Assembly (NCBI RefSeq): GCF_002949795.1
Contig: NZ_CP026692.1
Location: forward strand, 6,184,545 to 6,248,544
Source of the DNA: Nostoc sp. 'Lobaria pulmonaria (5183) cyanobiont'
Lineage (GTDB): Bacteria; Cyanobacteriota; Cyanobacteriia; Cyanobacteriales; Nostocaceae
Direction: 5' to 3'
DNA length: 64,000 bases
Below are positions 18,302 to 27,224 of the stretch, one piece after another (within the stretch, counting starts at the first letter, position 1; every line of letters begins with the position of its first letter). A program made the position numbers and the translations under genes. The notes beneath the pieces were generated by a model. The model was not told the origin of the DNA and searched no databases. It was given only the letters and a program-made list of their open reading frames with translations.

Positions 18302-19555
18302 TTGAAAGCATTTAATACCTTTGACGCCCAACTGCGGCGCAACCTGCTAATTTTATTTACAGCAGGTTTATTATTCTGGTCGAGCCTATCTTCGCTCTTA
18401 CCAACTCTACCGCTTTACATCAATGATGTAGGCGCAAGCAAGCAAGAAATTGGTCTTGTCATGGGTAGTTTTGCCATTGGCTTATTGCTATTTCGCCCAA
18501 TGCTGGGAAGATTAGCCGATGAACGTGGTCGCAAAATTGTCTTATTGATTGGTACGATAGTAGCTGCGATCGCACCTTTTGGTTACTTGGCAACCCGATC
18601 TATTGGGCTGTTGATCCTGGTGCGGATTTTTCACGGCATTAGTATTGCTGCTTTTACCACTGGCTACAGTGCCTTAGTTACAGATTTAGCGCCTGCTGAG
18701 ACTCGTGGTGAAATCATTGGGTACATGACCCTAGCAACTCCCATTGGTTTAGCAATTGGCCCTGCCTTGGGTGGGTATTTAGAAGCTACAAGTGGTTACG
18801 GGATATTATTTCTGTTATCCGCTGAATTGGGTTTTGTCGCCCTCTTGGAGATTTTACAAGTTACGAATCCGCCAGTGCAAATGCAGGAGCAGACAGAGGG
18901 AGAGGATCGCAAATTTTGGCAAATTTTGGCTAGTCCACGGGTGAGAGTTCCAACTATAGTTATGTTGCTGGTTGGTTTGTCCCTTGGTGCTGTACATACT
19001 TTTGTGGCATTGTACCTCAAATCCACTGAGGTGGACTTCAATGGTGGACTGTTTTTTACAGCTGCGGCAATTTCAAGTTTTAGTATCAGGGTGTTTGCTG
19101 GTAAGGCAAGCGATCGCTTCGGGCGGGGTTTGTTTATTACCTTTGGTATTTTTTGCTACGTTTTGGCGTTAATACTGCTGTGGCAAGCTGACAGCGCGAT
19201 CGTTTTCTTACTGGCTGCGATCGCTGAAGGTGCTGGTGGTGGTACACTGTTTTCGATGATGATTACCATGATGGCAGACCGTTCACTGCCGCAAGAACGG
19301 GGGAAAATTTTTGCTATGTGCATAGCTGGACTTGACCTGGGAATTGCGATCGCTGCTCCTCTTCTGGGTATTATTGCAGAACTTGTAGGCTACCGCGATA
19401 TGTTTGGCTACGGTGCTGCGATTACTTCTCTTGCACTTATCCTCTTCCTCACCTGTTCGAGCAAAAACTTATCCAACTCACTGCGTTTTGCATTAGGTCT
19501 AGCTCCAGATGCCTACGCCTTGAAAAACTTAAAAGTTAGGAGCGATGAAATTTAA
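18302..19555 (+). CDS. Major facilitator superfamily transporter
   Basis: Twelve predicted membrane segments span 417 residues, with the MFS loop 2-3 motif GRLADERGRKIV (about 70-81) and a related GKASDRFGRG in the second half. Family members in cyanobacteria are mostly annotated as drug/metabolite exporters; the substrate cannot be read. The frame begins at a TTG (18302) before KAFNTFDAQLRRN. There is no ATG nearby, so TTG or another weak start is used. Confidence 0.85.
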   Translation: MKAFNTFDAQLRRNLLILFTAGLLFWSSLSSLLPTLPLYINDVGASKQEIGLVMGSFAIGLLLFRPMLGRLADERGRKIVLLIGTIVAAIAPFGYLATRSIGLLILVRIFHGISIAAFTTGYSALVTDLAPAETRGEIIGYMTLATPIGLAIGPALGGYLEATSGYGILFLLSAELGFVALLEILQVTNPPVQMQEQTEGEDRKFWQILASPRVRVPTIVMLLVGLSLGAVHTFVALYLKSTEVDFNGGLFFTAAAISSFSIRVFAGKASDRFGRGLFITFGIFCYVLALILLWQADSAIVFLLAAIAEGAGGGTLFSMMITMMADRSLPQERGKIFAMCIAGLDLGIAIAAPLLGIIAELVGYRDMFGYGAAITSLALILFLTCSSKNLSNSLRFALGLAPDAYALKNLKVRSDEI

Positions 19556-19594
19556 CTCATCACTCCTAACTTTCAACTCTTAACTTTTTTAAAA

Positions 19595-19668
19595 CGGGCG
19601 AGGAGGGATTCGAACCCCCGACACCGTGGTCCGTAGCCACGTGCTCTAGTCCACTGAGCTACACGCCC
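19595..19668 (-). tRNA. tRNA-Arg (anticodon ACG)
   Basis: On the minus strand the 74-nt cloverleaf starts GGGCGTGTAGCTCAGTGG. The anticodon stem is CGTGG/CCACG with loop CTACGGA (anticodon ACG). The T arm contains GGTTCGAATCC, and the 3' strand is CTCGCCC with discriminator G. The acceptor has one U-U mismatch at 6-67. CCA is not encoded. It reads CGN arginine codons, usually after deamination of A34 to inosine. Confidence 0.95.
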
Positions 19669-19702
19669 TCACCGACAATCTATATTAACACGTTTTAACC
19701 AA

Positions 19703-20209
19703 ATGGCGCAAGATATTCCATCTAATTTTGCCAACTTAACCCATTTAGATCCCCAAGGACAGGCGCAGATGGTGGATGTGTCTGATAAAGCACCCACGAT
19801 TCGCCAAGCAGTAGCAGCTGCCAATGTGCGAATGCTGCCAGCCACTTTCGCTGCCATTCAAGCCGGAAATGTCCCAAAAGGTGATGTGTTGGCAACTGCA
19901 AGATTGGCTGGAATTATGGCAGCCAAGCAAACAGCCAATTTAATTCCTCTGTGTCATCCGTTACCTTTGCAAAAAATCGCAGTCGAAATCATACCCGATC
20001 CCCAACTACCGGGTTATCAAATTCAAGCCACAGTTAAAACAAAAGCTGAAACTGGTGTAGAGATGGAAGCTTTAACTGCCGTTTCTGTAGCTGCTTTGAC
20101 TTTATACGATATGGCAAAAGCTTTAGAAAAGTCGATTCAAATCGAATCAATTCGTTTGATAAGTAAGACTGGCGGGAAATCAGGAGATTATTCGCCGTCA
20201 GAGCAATAA
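19703..20209 (+). CDS. moaC: Cyclic pyranopterin monophosphate synthase MoaC
   Basis: This is the second step of molybdenum cofactor synthesis, in the cytosol. Family motifs are [10 protein letters not shown] (about residues 74-83) and [20 protein letters not shown] (about 113-132), which include the active-site Lys and Glu residues. The C-terminal [10 protein letters not shown] is also conserved. The 168-residue length is typical. MoaA is not seen in the window. Start ATG at 19703 is 35 bases past the tRNA on the opposite strand. Confidence 0.95.
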   Translation: MAQDIPSNFANLTHLDPQGQAQMVDVSDKAPTIRQAVAAANVRMLPATFAAIQAGNVPKGDVLATARLAGIMAAKQTANLIPLCHPLPLQKIAVEIIPDPQLPGYQIQATVKTKAETGVEMEALTAVSVAALTLYDMAKALEKSIQIESIRLISKTGGKSGDYSPSEQ

Positions 20210-20293
20210 GCTATTGGGTATATTAGGTGACAGGTGATAGGGAATAATCTGTACATTGTAACCTGTACCCTATTTCCTTCTTCATCTCCCCAG

Positions 20294-20965
20294 TCACGGC
20301 AGGTTGTCAGGATCAATGCCGAGATTACGTAAGTATGCTGCCAACTGTTCTGCGCGTTGACGTTCTTGTTCTAATAATAACTCAGCCCGTTCTGCCCGTT
20401 GATTGAGTTCTAGAGAGTTCAAAAATCTCTGTCCATCTAAACGGTAAATTACTAACTCTCCTTGCCCAGTCTCAAATCTAATTTCCAAACGGGGACTGAC
20501 CCAACCATCCATTTGCCATAGCTTATTCAAATGGTTGTTTTGCCGCAACCAGCCATCTAATTGAAAACTTTCAGGGTCGTACAAATAATATTCTTCAACA
20601 CCATAAGTATCGTAAAACTCTAACTTCCGATCCATTTCCTTGGCATCGTTACTAGGGGAGAGAATCTCGAAGACTACTTGCGGTGAAATATTGTCTTCTT
20701 GCCACTGACGATAGGAACGACGTTTGCCCTTTGGTCTACCAAAGATAACCATCACATCAGGTGCAGTCGGTGTAATCAGCTGGGAACGCACAGGATACCA
20801 AAGTAAATCGCCTACAATTAAAATATTGTCATTATTAGCAAACAGAATCTCCAAATTCTCTTTAATTAAGACAATCCAACGATACTGTTCTGTGTTTTCT
20901 GCCATTGGTTTGCCGTCACTATCGGGATAAAGCAGATCGGAGTCTATTTGCCCAAAGATAGTCAT
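20294..20965 (-). CDS. Uma2-family protein (DUF820, PD-(D/E)XK-like)
   Basis: This belongs to one of the large expanded cyanobacterial Uma2 families with an endonuclease-like fold and unknown role. Core motifs are APDVMVIFGRPKG, PQVVFEILSPSND (ExL.S pattern) and YGVEEYYLYDPE. The C-terminal part is a charged helix (QRAERAELLLEQERQRAEQL) common in the family. The ATG at 20965 (MTIFGQIDS) is a better start than the upstream TTG at 21001. Confidence 0.85.
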   Translation of the reverse strand: MTIFGQIDSDLLYPDSDGKPMAENTEQYRWIVLIKENLEILFANNDNILIVGDLLWYPVRSQLITPTAPDVMVIFGRPKGKRRSYRQWQEDNISPQVVFEILSPSNDAKEMDRKLEFYDTYGVEEYYLYDPESFQLDGWLRQNNHLNKLWQMDGWVSPRLEIRFETGQGELVIYRLDGQRFLNSLELNQRAERAELLLEQERQRAEQLAAYLRNLGIDPDNLP

Positions 20966-21089
20966 AGGATTTAACCCAGCTGTGCTTGACTTGCAATTCA
21001 ATTATGACTGCTTCTAGAAGTCTAATCGCAACGACTGCCCCAAAAACCTTAGAATGAGTAGGGTGTATTTAAATCTGTAACAAATATTT

Positions 21090-21347
21090 ATGCCTCCTCG
21101 TTGGCCTCGCAAACCCGATCGCAAAGACCCTGATTACCGCAAGATCGATGACCGGATGAATTTTGCCATCCATGTAGCGATCGCTGCTACGATTAATTCT
21201 GGCTTGTGGTTTTTCCACATCTTGAAAGACACTACCTGGGAGTGGCTGCCTTTGGTGACTTTAAGCTGGACAGGAATATTGTTGGTGCATCTGATTTATA
21301 TTAGTGCGATCGCTAACTACACTGAAACTCCACCAAAATCCACCTGA
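21090..21347 (+). CDS. Small 2TM-domain membrane protein
   Basis: An 85-residue protein with a basic, proline-rich N terminus (MPPRWPRKPDRKDPDYRKID) and two membrane segments (about residues 25-43 and 50-72) joined by a short Trp-containing loop. This is the layout of the 2TM domain family. Function unknown. Conserved composition and clean boundaries support it as real. Confidence 0.7.
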   Translation: MPPRWPRKPDRKDPDYRKIDDRMNFAIHVAIAATINSGLWFFHILKDTTWEWLPLVTLSWTGILLVHLIYISAIANYTETPPKST

Positions 21348-21466
21348 AGATGGATTACTCATGCTGGGGCGATTGTAACCTCTGGTAGTAGGATTAGGCT
21401 TGTTAATTGAGCAATAATGTAAAAAAGCCTGTATTTCGGACTTTTTCTTAAAATAGGGTTATTTTT

Positions 21467-21775
21467 ATGGCTAAGACTAACACCACAGAACTACTAGAAG
21501 CCCTAGCAGCTGAAATTGGCGAAAATGTCTACATAGACGTTGCCAAATGGCATCTTTATTTATCTAATGCCAAACTGCATACAGTTGTTGCCGAGCAACT
21601 GTATCCCTTAATTACTTCCAACGCTGTCAATGAAGACCGAGTTTTACAAGTCTTGGGATCGATTCCAATAAAAATTGGCGGCGGGAAACGTGAAGTTCCT
21701 TTAATCGATTTACTACCCCTGCAATGCCAGGTGACTTTAGTAGATATTTTGGAAAAATATCAACGTAATTTCTAA
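21467..21775 (+). CDS. DUF3181 family protein
   Basis: A 102-residue soluble protein that I recognise as cyanobacterial DUF3181 from the stretches LLEALAAEIGENVYIDVAKW and LPLQCQVTLVDILEKYQRNF. Function unknown. It has no signal peptide or membrane segment. It stands alone with its own upstream region. Confidence 0.78.
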   Translation: MAKTNTTELLEALAAEIGENVYIDVAKWHLYLSNAKLHTVVAEQLYPLITSNAVNEDRVLQVLGSIPIKIGGGKREVPLIDLLPLQCQVTLVDILEKYQRNF

Positions 21776-22055
21776 TCGCTAAAACCAAGATTATCTGAGT
21801 TGGACAATTTTATTAATCAGCATTACCTGATTCGATTTTAGCTTTGGGATTAGGGATATGTTTGTTGTGTCTATTTTATAAAAATGAACTCCACAGATAC
21901 ACATAGATCAATCTCGTATAATTTATGTGTTGATATATGATAAAAATTTCCTTTAATAATTAAGGAATCTCCGCGTTCAAAATCGGTTAAGATTTGAGCG
22001 AGTTTATATTGAGACTCGCTTTGAACTTCCACGCAAACTCATTGAGGCAATTTCT

Positions 22056-22271
22056 ATGCTTTTACAAGTCAAAGATAGTGGCGAATTGGTAAAAATTCTT
22101 GAAATTCAGGAATTACTTGACCCAAATACTGATGTTGTTAAGGCAAAAGACCAAGAAGGTCAAGAAGAACAGCCACCTGAGACTTTTAAAAAAGAAAATC
22201 TCGTTTTTCCTTCAGGTGAAGTTCTACCGCGCTGTTGGTTAGATGCCGACTATAGACACGACAAAGCTTAA
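22056..22271 (+). CDS. Small conserved hypothetical protein
   Basis: A 71-residue acidic protein (ILEIQELLDPNTDVVKAKD, then FPSGEVLPRCWLDADYR) with no membrane segment. The pattern looks like a conserved cyanobacterial short protein, but I cannot assign a function. It is followed by a bidirectional terminator-like palindrome at 22300. Confidence 0.6.
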   Translation: MLLQVKDSGELVKILEIQELLDPNTDVVKAKDQEGQEEQPPETFKKENLVFPSGEVLPRCWLDADYRHDKA

Positions 22272-22299
22272 TGATTTTAAAATCAGGTAATTGGTAATA

Positions 22300-22326
22300 G
22301 TAGGGTAACACAGCTGTGTTACCCTA
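22300..22326. terminator. Bidirectional hairpin between convergent genes (REP-like)
   Basis: TAGGGTAACACAGCTGTGTTACCCTA is an uninterrupted palindrome followed by TTTT on the plus strand. It lies between the ends of two converging genes (22271 and 22339). It belongs to the same repeat family as 3240-3267, so it may be a repeat recruited as a terminator. Confidence 0.65.
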
Positions 22327-22338
22327 TTTTGTGGCAAA

Positions 22339-22809
22339 TTATGAGGCAGCTTTTTCTCCTACCGTCACCCCTTCATTCTGCTGAAACTTTGGAAAAAATG
22401 TCTTAGTAATCCAGTCAGTCAAGATGTGAGACAGTAATCCCAAAGGCCCAGCAAACAAAGATAGAGCCAGAGAGTGAATTGTCCAAATACCTGTTTTCTG
22501 TCCTTCCCAATAAATCCACCGACCGACGAATAAATCCATCACTAAAAAATGAATCCAACCTGTTGCCGCAGCTGTTTCATCTGCAAAAAACCTTGCAATA
22601 TCAGCTAATTGAGGATTCGATAAAGCTTGAGCATTTTCTGGGGTAATGCTGTTAATAAACAAATATAAATATGTTCCTGCTAACAGCACAAAGGGTAGAT
22701 ATGATGACATGATCCACCGTGTAACTTTCCAGTTCGGCAATAAAATCATCAACACCCAAAATGGTAATACGAAAAGATTGGCAACGTTAAATAGTTGAGA
22801 AATCGTCAT
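22339..22809 (-). CDS. ABA4-like membrane protein (DUF4281)
   Basis: The 156-residue protein has four membrane segments (about residues 6-24, 31-51, 82-100 and 110-135) and the family stretches PNWKVTRW and WIHFLVMDLFVGRWIYWEG. It matches the ABA4-like family, named after a plant protein needed for neoxanthin synthesis. The cyanobacterial role is not settled, and some members act in carotenoid or apocarotenoid metabolism. No carotenoid gene is adjacent. Confidence 0.85.
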   Translation of the reverse strand: MTISQLFNVANLFVLPFWVLMILLPNWKVTRWIMSSYLPFVLLAGTYLYLFINSITPENAQALSNPQLADIARFFADETAAATGWIHFLVMDLFVGRWIYWEGQKTGIWTIHSLALSLFAGPLGLLSHILTDWITKTFFPKFQQNEGVTVGEKAAS

Positions 22810-23434
22810 ATTTGTGTAAAGTGAGGAGTTAGGAATTTGAAGTTATTATTGTTTTTTGTTTTGAATTAACTTCAGCAGATATATCCCCGACTTTTAAAAT
22901 GAGTAGGGGATGTGGGTATACTTATAAAGCTATAAGTTGCGATTCGATTTCTGAAGACTTCAAATTAAGAAGCCTGCGATCGCTGTGACAGGAATTTTCG
23001 TAGCCATATTTTTGCCTGATTTACTCTGTATGGTAAGTTTTACGGGTTACAAACTTAAATACTGAGATTAAGCTTGGTTTGAAGATTGACTTAGTTATTT
23101 TAAGCTAAAAATCTATAGTAAACCTGAAAATATTGCCGTTATTGTTGAGTTTAGGTTTGGCTTTAATTCCTCAAATCAGTGTGGCACAAACGGTAGAGGA
23201 GTTGGAACAAAAAGCAACATCTGCCGAAGAAGTGAAAAATTATTAAAAAGCCGCTCATATTTGGCTGAGTTTCATTGAGCGCGATGTCTACGACGGGCTA
23301 CGCCTACGCAAAAACAGCTATGCTTACGCCAAGCTGGCAGAAGATATTCCTATTAGATAAGCTCAAAACCCTAATGTAGAGACGCGATTTATCGCGTCTT
23401 GAAAGACCAATTATCTACACCAATAACCCTATAA
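22810..23434. other. Intergenic region with pseudogene debris
   Basis: It contains a decayed exported-protein start (23133-23362) and a hairpin AGACGCGAT/ATCGCGTCT at 23382-23401, which is a common cyanobacterial interspersed repeat. The rest holds no visible gene. Confidence 0.55.
23133..23362 (+). pseudogene. Remnant of an exported TPR-type protein
   Basis: One frame gives a signal peptide (LPLLLSLGLALIPQISVAQ) and then TVEELEQKATSAEEVKNY, a TAA stop at 23243-23245, and KAAHIWLSFIERD in the same frame. This resembles the start of cyanobacterial TPR proteins (VAQTVEELFQ...Y.EAE.IWRRVIE). After that, gatgtctacgacgggctacg at 23284-23303, a common cyanobacterial repeat, interrupts the coding sequence. 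No usable ATG. Broken gene. Confidence 0.5.
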
Positions 23435-24619
23435 CTATGAATAAAAGTTAGGTTTTGGCAGTTGATCGTTTAACGCCCAATTTCCGATCTCTTGAATTTT
23501 GTAATCTACCGGATCGTGGAGAGTAAACGTGCGGAGATTACGCCAATAGCGATCAAAGCCGTACTTTGCCGTAGTAGCGCGTGCGCCCATAACTTCAAAA
23601 ATACGGTTGGTAATGTCTAAACCGACTCTAGTCGCTGCAACTTTGGCAGTAGCGACGCAAAGCGCACATTCCCCACGTTGTTCGGCGGTGAGTGACCATT
23701 CTTTTTCCCAAGCCGCTTGTAATAATTCTCCTGCTTGCTCAGTCAAGCTCTTAGCTGCTTGGAGTTCAACCCATATTTTGCCATAGTGCTGAAGGATGTA
23801 AGGATCTTGGGTTGCACTTTCTACACCTGATGTCAACCAAGGTTTTGTATTAGTTGCGGTATATGTTTTAGCAGCCTCAAATGCTCCTTGGGCAATTCCC
23901 AAGTAGATATTAGCAAGATTCAATTGAGTTAAGCAGGCGCGAATAGTGTTGAAAGGTTGACTGGGTTTGTCTCTACTACCAAGAATTTCGTCAGGGTACA
24001 CCAACACATTCTCAAAAGTAACACTACCACTATCTGTTTGGCGTTGCCCGATATTATCCCAATCATGATGAACAGTAACGCCTTGCCGTTGGGTAGGAAT
24101 TACCAAAATATTCAATTCACCAGTTTTTTGATCAATGGCAGCGATCGGCAATATATCCGAGTCTTGAGAGCCAGAGCAAAAGCTTTTAATCCCGTTCAGA
24201 CGAAAATAATCATTTTCCGGTGTCAGAGTCGCTCTCTTATCTAAAGGGTTGAGGGCATTGCACCAAAACCAATTATTGTGAATAGTTTCTGAGTAATATC
24301 GCTGTTTTTGCTCTGCCAAGCCAAAGATATGCGGAATTACTACGCCTAAATGGTGGTAAGAAAAGACGTGAGCAATGGAACTATCAACCTTAGCAAACTC
24401 GCGGCTAATTTGCAGAACGGTAATCCAGCTTTGCCCTAAACCACCGTACTCTGTGGGTATGATCAGTTTCAGTAAGTTACTTTGGCGCAAGCGATCGCGT
24501 TCGTGCTTTGGCGTTCCCCCTTTAGCATCCCGCTCGACAGCAGTTTGGGCAAATTCCTGTGCTAAAGACTTAGCTAGATCGAGATAATTTTGAGACTCTT
24601 TCGTTTCCATTAATTGCAT
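23435..24619 (-). CDS. Acyl-CoA dehydrogenase-like flavin monooxygenase (DszC/SfnB type)
   Basis: A 394-residue protein of the acyl-CoA dehydrogenase fold, in the branch that includes DszC and SfnB, which are FMNH2-dependent oxygenases or oxidoreductases in organosulfur metabolism. Features include LKLIIPTEYGGLGQSW (about residues 50-65), YHHLGVVIPH, the flavin-loop region FCSGSQDSD (about 147) and the C-terminal FEVMGARATTAKYGFDRYWR then RNLRTFTLHDPVDYK. It is paralogous to the 28470 gene. Location at the edge of the sulfur region supports the role. Substrate unknown. Confidence 0.82.
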   Translation of the reverse strand: MQLMETKESQNYLDLAKSLAQEFAQTAVERDAKGGTPKHERDRLRQSNLLKLIIPTEYGGLGQSWITVLQISREFAKVDSSIAHVFSYHHLGVVIPHIFGLAEQKQRYYSETIHNNWFWCNALNPLDKRATLTPENDYFRLNGIKSFCSGSQDSDILPIAAIDQKTGELNILVIPTQRQGVTVHHDWDNIGQRQTDSGSVTFENVLVYPDEILGSRDKPSQPFNTIRACLTQLNLANIYLGIAQGAFEAAKTYTATNTKPWLTSGVESATQDPYILQHYGKIWVELQAAKSLTEQAGELLQAAWEKEWSLTAEQRGECALCVATAKVAATRVGLDITNRIFEVMGARATTAKYGFDRYWRNLRTFTLHDPVDYKIQEIGNWALNDQLPKPNFYS

Positions 24620-25261
24620 ACTTTACCACTTCTCCTGTAACCTTACTGTGAGAAGTAACTATAAAAATGGCTAAGAAAAATTGAATTTAAAATAGTTTTG
24701 TAAGACTATTTTACTATAAAAGTAGTATTGCATATACTAACTAACAAAGCAAGCCAAAATAAAATAAATTTTGCTAAATTATCTAAGTTATTAATGCAAC
24801 CTAAAAAATATTTTATCGAGAATAAAGCCGAATCATAATTTGAAATATTTTTTCTATTCTACTTGTCTTTATAGAATATATATGCAATATTATTAATCTA
24901 AAGGCAAAATCTACTTAAACTTGATGTTTATATAGTAGTTTATGTTCGATTGCCGATAAAATCTGATTATTCTGTAAAACCATTGTAATTTTACAGATAG
25001 ATATTCTCTTGTCAAATAGATTAGCTTGTGCAAGAAATCTATTTGTGTGAGAACAAATTTTTTCTACACTGAATATGCAGATAAAAATACCAGAAATTAA
25101 CTGATACATCTGGTTATATCTGGAAGTGTAGCAATCTTAGTTAAAAATTTCGAGTGTTAAATTAATTCAACATTATCAGGACTAGTCATGATTTTTTCGC
25201 TTGACAAGTTACTGAAATGTCTGATGCTTTCACTAAATTTTTCAAACCAAAAATATGAGGA
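24620..25261. other. Divergent control region between flavoprotein and porin genes
   Basis: An AT-rich 640-bp stretch with no supported gene. It should contain promoters for both flanking genes. A frame of 64 codons on the minus strand (24915-25109) has poor composition and no family resemblance. Confidence 0.4.
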
Positions 25262-25270
25262 GTGGTAGAA

Positions 25271-26956
25271 ATGTTCAATCGTTCATTTCATAATTTATTC
25301 ATAGAATCGATGGTTTTGGGGGCTACTTTGCTAGCCACTACATCAGCCCATGCTGAAGACAAGAATTTAGTGGCTAGGACTGAGACTCAAACAAATATAC
25401 CAATTGCGATCGCGCAGCCCGCCGCAAGCATCACCAATTTTAGAAACAATTCTTCGGTAACAACCATAACACAAACGCCTAAAATTCCTGCAATCAATAC
25501 TGATGCAATTGTCCAACAGACAAATAGTATGTCTCAGGTAACTTCTGTATCTCAGTTTTCAGATGTACAACCAACTGATTGGGCGTTTCTTGCACTCCAG
25601 TCTTTAGTTGAGCGTTATGGATGTATTGCAGGGTATCCAAATAGTACTTATCGGGGAAACCGCGCCATCACTCGCTATGAATTTGCAGCAGGCTTAAATG
25701 CTTGTTTATCTCGGATCAACGAGCTAATTGCAACAGCTACATCTGACTTAGTTACCAAACAAGACTTAACTACCCTACAAAGACTGCAAGAAGAATTTAG
25801 TGCTGAACTAGCAACTCTACGGGGTCGCGTTGATAATTTAGAACCTAGAACTGCGGAACTAGAAGCAAATCAGTTTTCCACAACTACAAAACTTTCTACC
25901 GAAGCCATCTTTGTGATTACGAATGCCTTCCAAGGCTCAGTTAATGGTGATAACACAGTTTTTCAAGATAGAGTTCGCCTCGTATTCAAAACTAGCTTTA
26001 CAGGTAAAGACTCTCTATATACTCGTCTAAGTACTGGAAATACTAATATTTTGCAGCTTCCTGGTGGTTCAGCTGAAGGTTTGCAAACCTTCAATCTTGC
26101 TCCTAGTAACAACAACCTGGCCGTAGATTGGCTCTCTTACTATTTCCCAGTTGGTAGCAAAATTGATGCTTATATAGGAGCCGTGAACGGAGTATATTTT
26201 GATTTTGTTCCGACTCTGAGTCCTTATTTGGATAGTGCCACAGGAGGCCGTCGCGCTTTGACAGAATTTGCTTCCTCTAGTCCTATTTATCGTATTGGTG
26301 GTGGTGCTGGTGGGGGATTCAATTATCGATTAAGTGACCAATTGGTATTGAGCTTGGCTTACTTAGCAGGAGACCATGCCAATCCTCAGCTCGATAGCGG
26401 TTTTTTTAATGGTCAATATAGCGCATTTGGACAAATAACATGGAACCCCAACAGTAACTCTGGCATTGGTTTGACTTATGTAAATGCTTACCAAAATCGG
26501 GGAGGAATATTTGACCTGGGTAGTGGTTTTACACTAGTCGGAACAGAACAAGCTAATACTCCATTTGAGCGGACGATTACCAACTCTTACGGAGTTGAAG
26601 CTTTCTATAAATTTAGTCCTCGATTTGCGGTGAATGGGTTCTTTGGTTACACCAACGCCAAAAATCTGGCAGGGAGTGGTAGTGCAGATATTTGGTACTA
26701 TGCTTTAGGATTGGCATTCCCAGATTTAGGGAAACAAGGCAACCTTGGTGGTATCCTTGTGGGTGCAGAACCTTATCGGGGTGGTAATCCTGAACCTGCA
26801 AATGATTTATCCTTACATATTGAAGGCTTTTACAAGTATCAGCTTACAGATAACATTGCTATAACCCCTGGTGTAATTTGGATTACAGCTCCTGCTCAAA
26901 ACAATGACAATCAGGATGCGGTAATTGGCACTCTCAGGACAACCTTCACGTTTTAA
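25271..26956 (+). CDS. SLH-domain carbohydrate/anion porin (OprB-like)
   Basis: An outer-membrane porin of the cyanobacterial SLH-OprB type. It has a signal peptide (cleaved near TSAHA), an SLH domain (about residues 98-150; FSDVQPTDWAFLALQSLVER, RYEFAAGLNACL), a coiled-coil linker (about 165-205) and a beta-barrel ending in Phe (TLRTTFTF). The frame opens at 25262 with MVEMFNRSF; the ATG at 25271 follows GGAGTGG and is more likely. Its position in the sulfur region suggests uptake of sulfonates or sulfones, which is inference. It is a paralogue of the porin at 50240. Confidence 0.87.
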   Translation: MFNRSFHNLFIESMVLGATLLATTSAHAEDKNLVARTETQTNIPIAIAQPAASITNFRNNSSVTTITQTPKIPAINTDAIVQQTNSMSQVTSVSQFSDVQPTDWAFLALQSLVERYGCIAGYPNSTYRGNRAITRYEFAAGLNACLSRINELIATATSDLVTKQDLTTLQRLQEEFSAELATLRGRVDNLEPRTAELEANQFSTTTKLSTEAIFVITNAFQGSVNGDNTVFQDRVRLVFKTSFTGKDSLYTRLSTGNTNILQLPGGSAEGLQTFNLAPSNNNLAVDWLSYYFPVGSKIDAYIGAVNGVYFDFVPTLSPYLDSATGGRRALTEFASSSPIYRIGGGAGGGFNYRLSDQLVLSLAYLAGDHANPQLDSGFFNGQYSAFGQITWNPNSNSGIGLTYVNAYQNRGGIFDLGSGFTLVGTEQANTPFERTITNSYGVEAFYKFSPRFAVNGFFGYTNAKNLAGSGSADIWYYALGLAFPDLGKQGNLGGILVGAEPYRGGNPEPANDLSLHIEGFYKYQLTDNIAITPGVIWITAPAQNNDNQDAVIGTLRTTFTF

Positions 26957-27154
26957 ATCATCTCAGCAACGTTACAAATGCGTTGCTGATTGAGAATGTG
27001 AATTTGCTTAACGCACAGACGCAGAGAGTAAGATTTGAGAATGTTTTCATTTATTTAGATCGCACTCCTATATTCTTCTCTGCGCCTCTGCACGAGATAA
27101 CAAATGCAGATATGAAAGCCAAATTACTAATTCCTAATTCGTAGTTAACAATAT

Positions 27155-27222
27155 AATTACGAATTACGAATTACGAATTACGAATTACGAATTACGAATT
27201 ACGAATTACGAATTACGAATTA
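27155..27222. repeat. Heptanucleotide tandem repeat (ATTACGA)n
   Basis: Nearly ten uninterrupted copies of ATTACGA. This is a classical short tandemly repeated repetitive (STRR) sequence of heterocystous cyanobacteria. It lies between convergent genes, directly at the 3' end of the following minus-strand gene. Confidence 0.92.
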
Positions 27223-27224
27223 TT

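Noticed and set aside
24915-25109. 64-residue minus-strand frame upstream of the porin
   Set aside because: AT-rich composition, no ribosome site and no recognisable motif.
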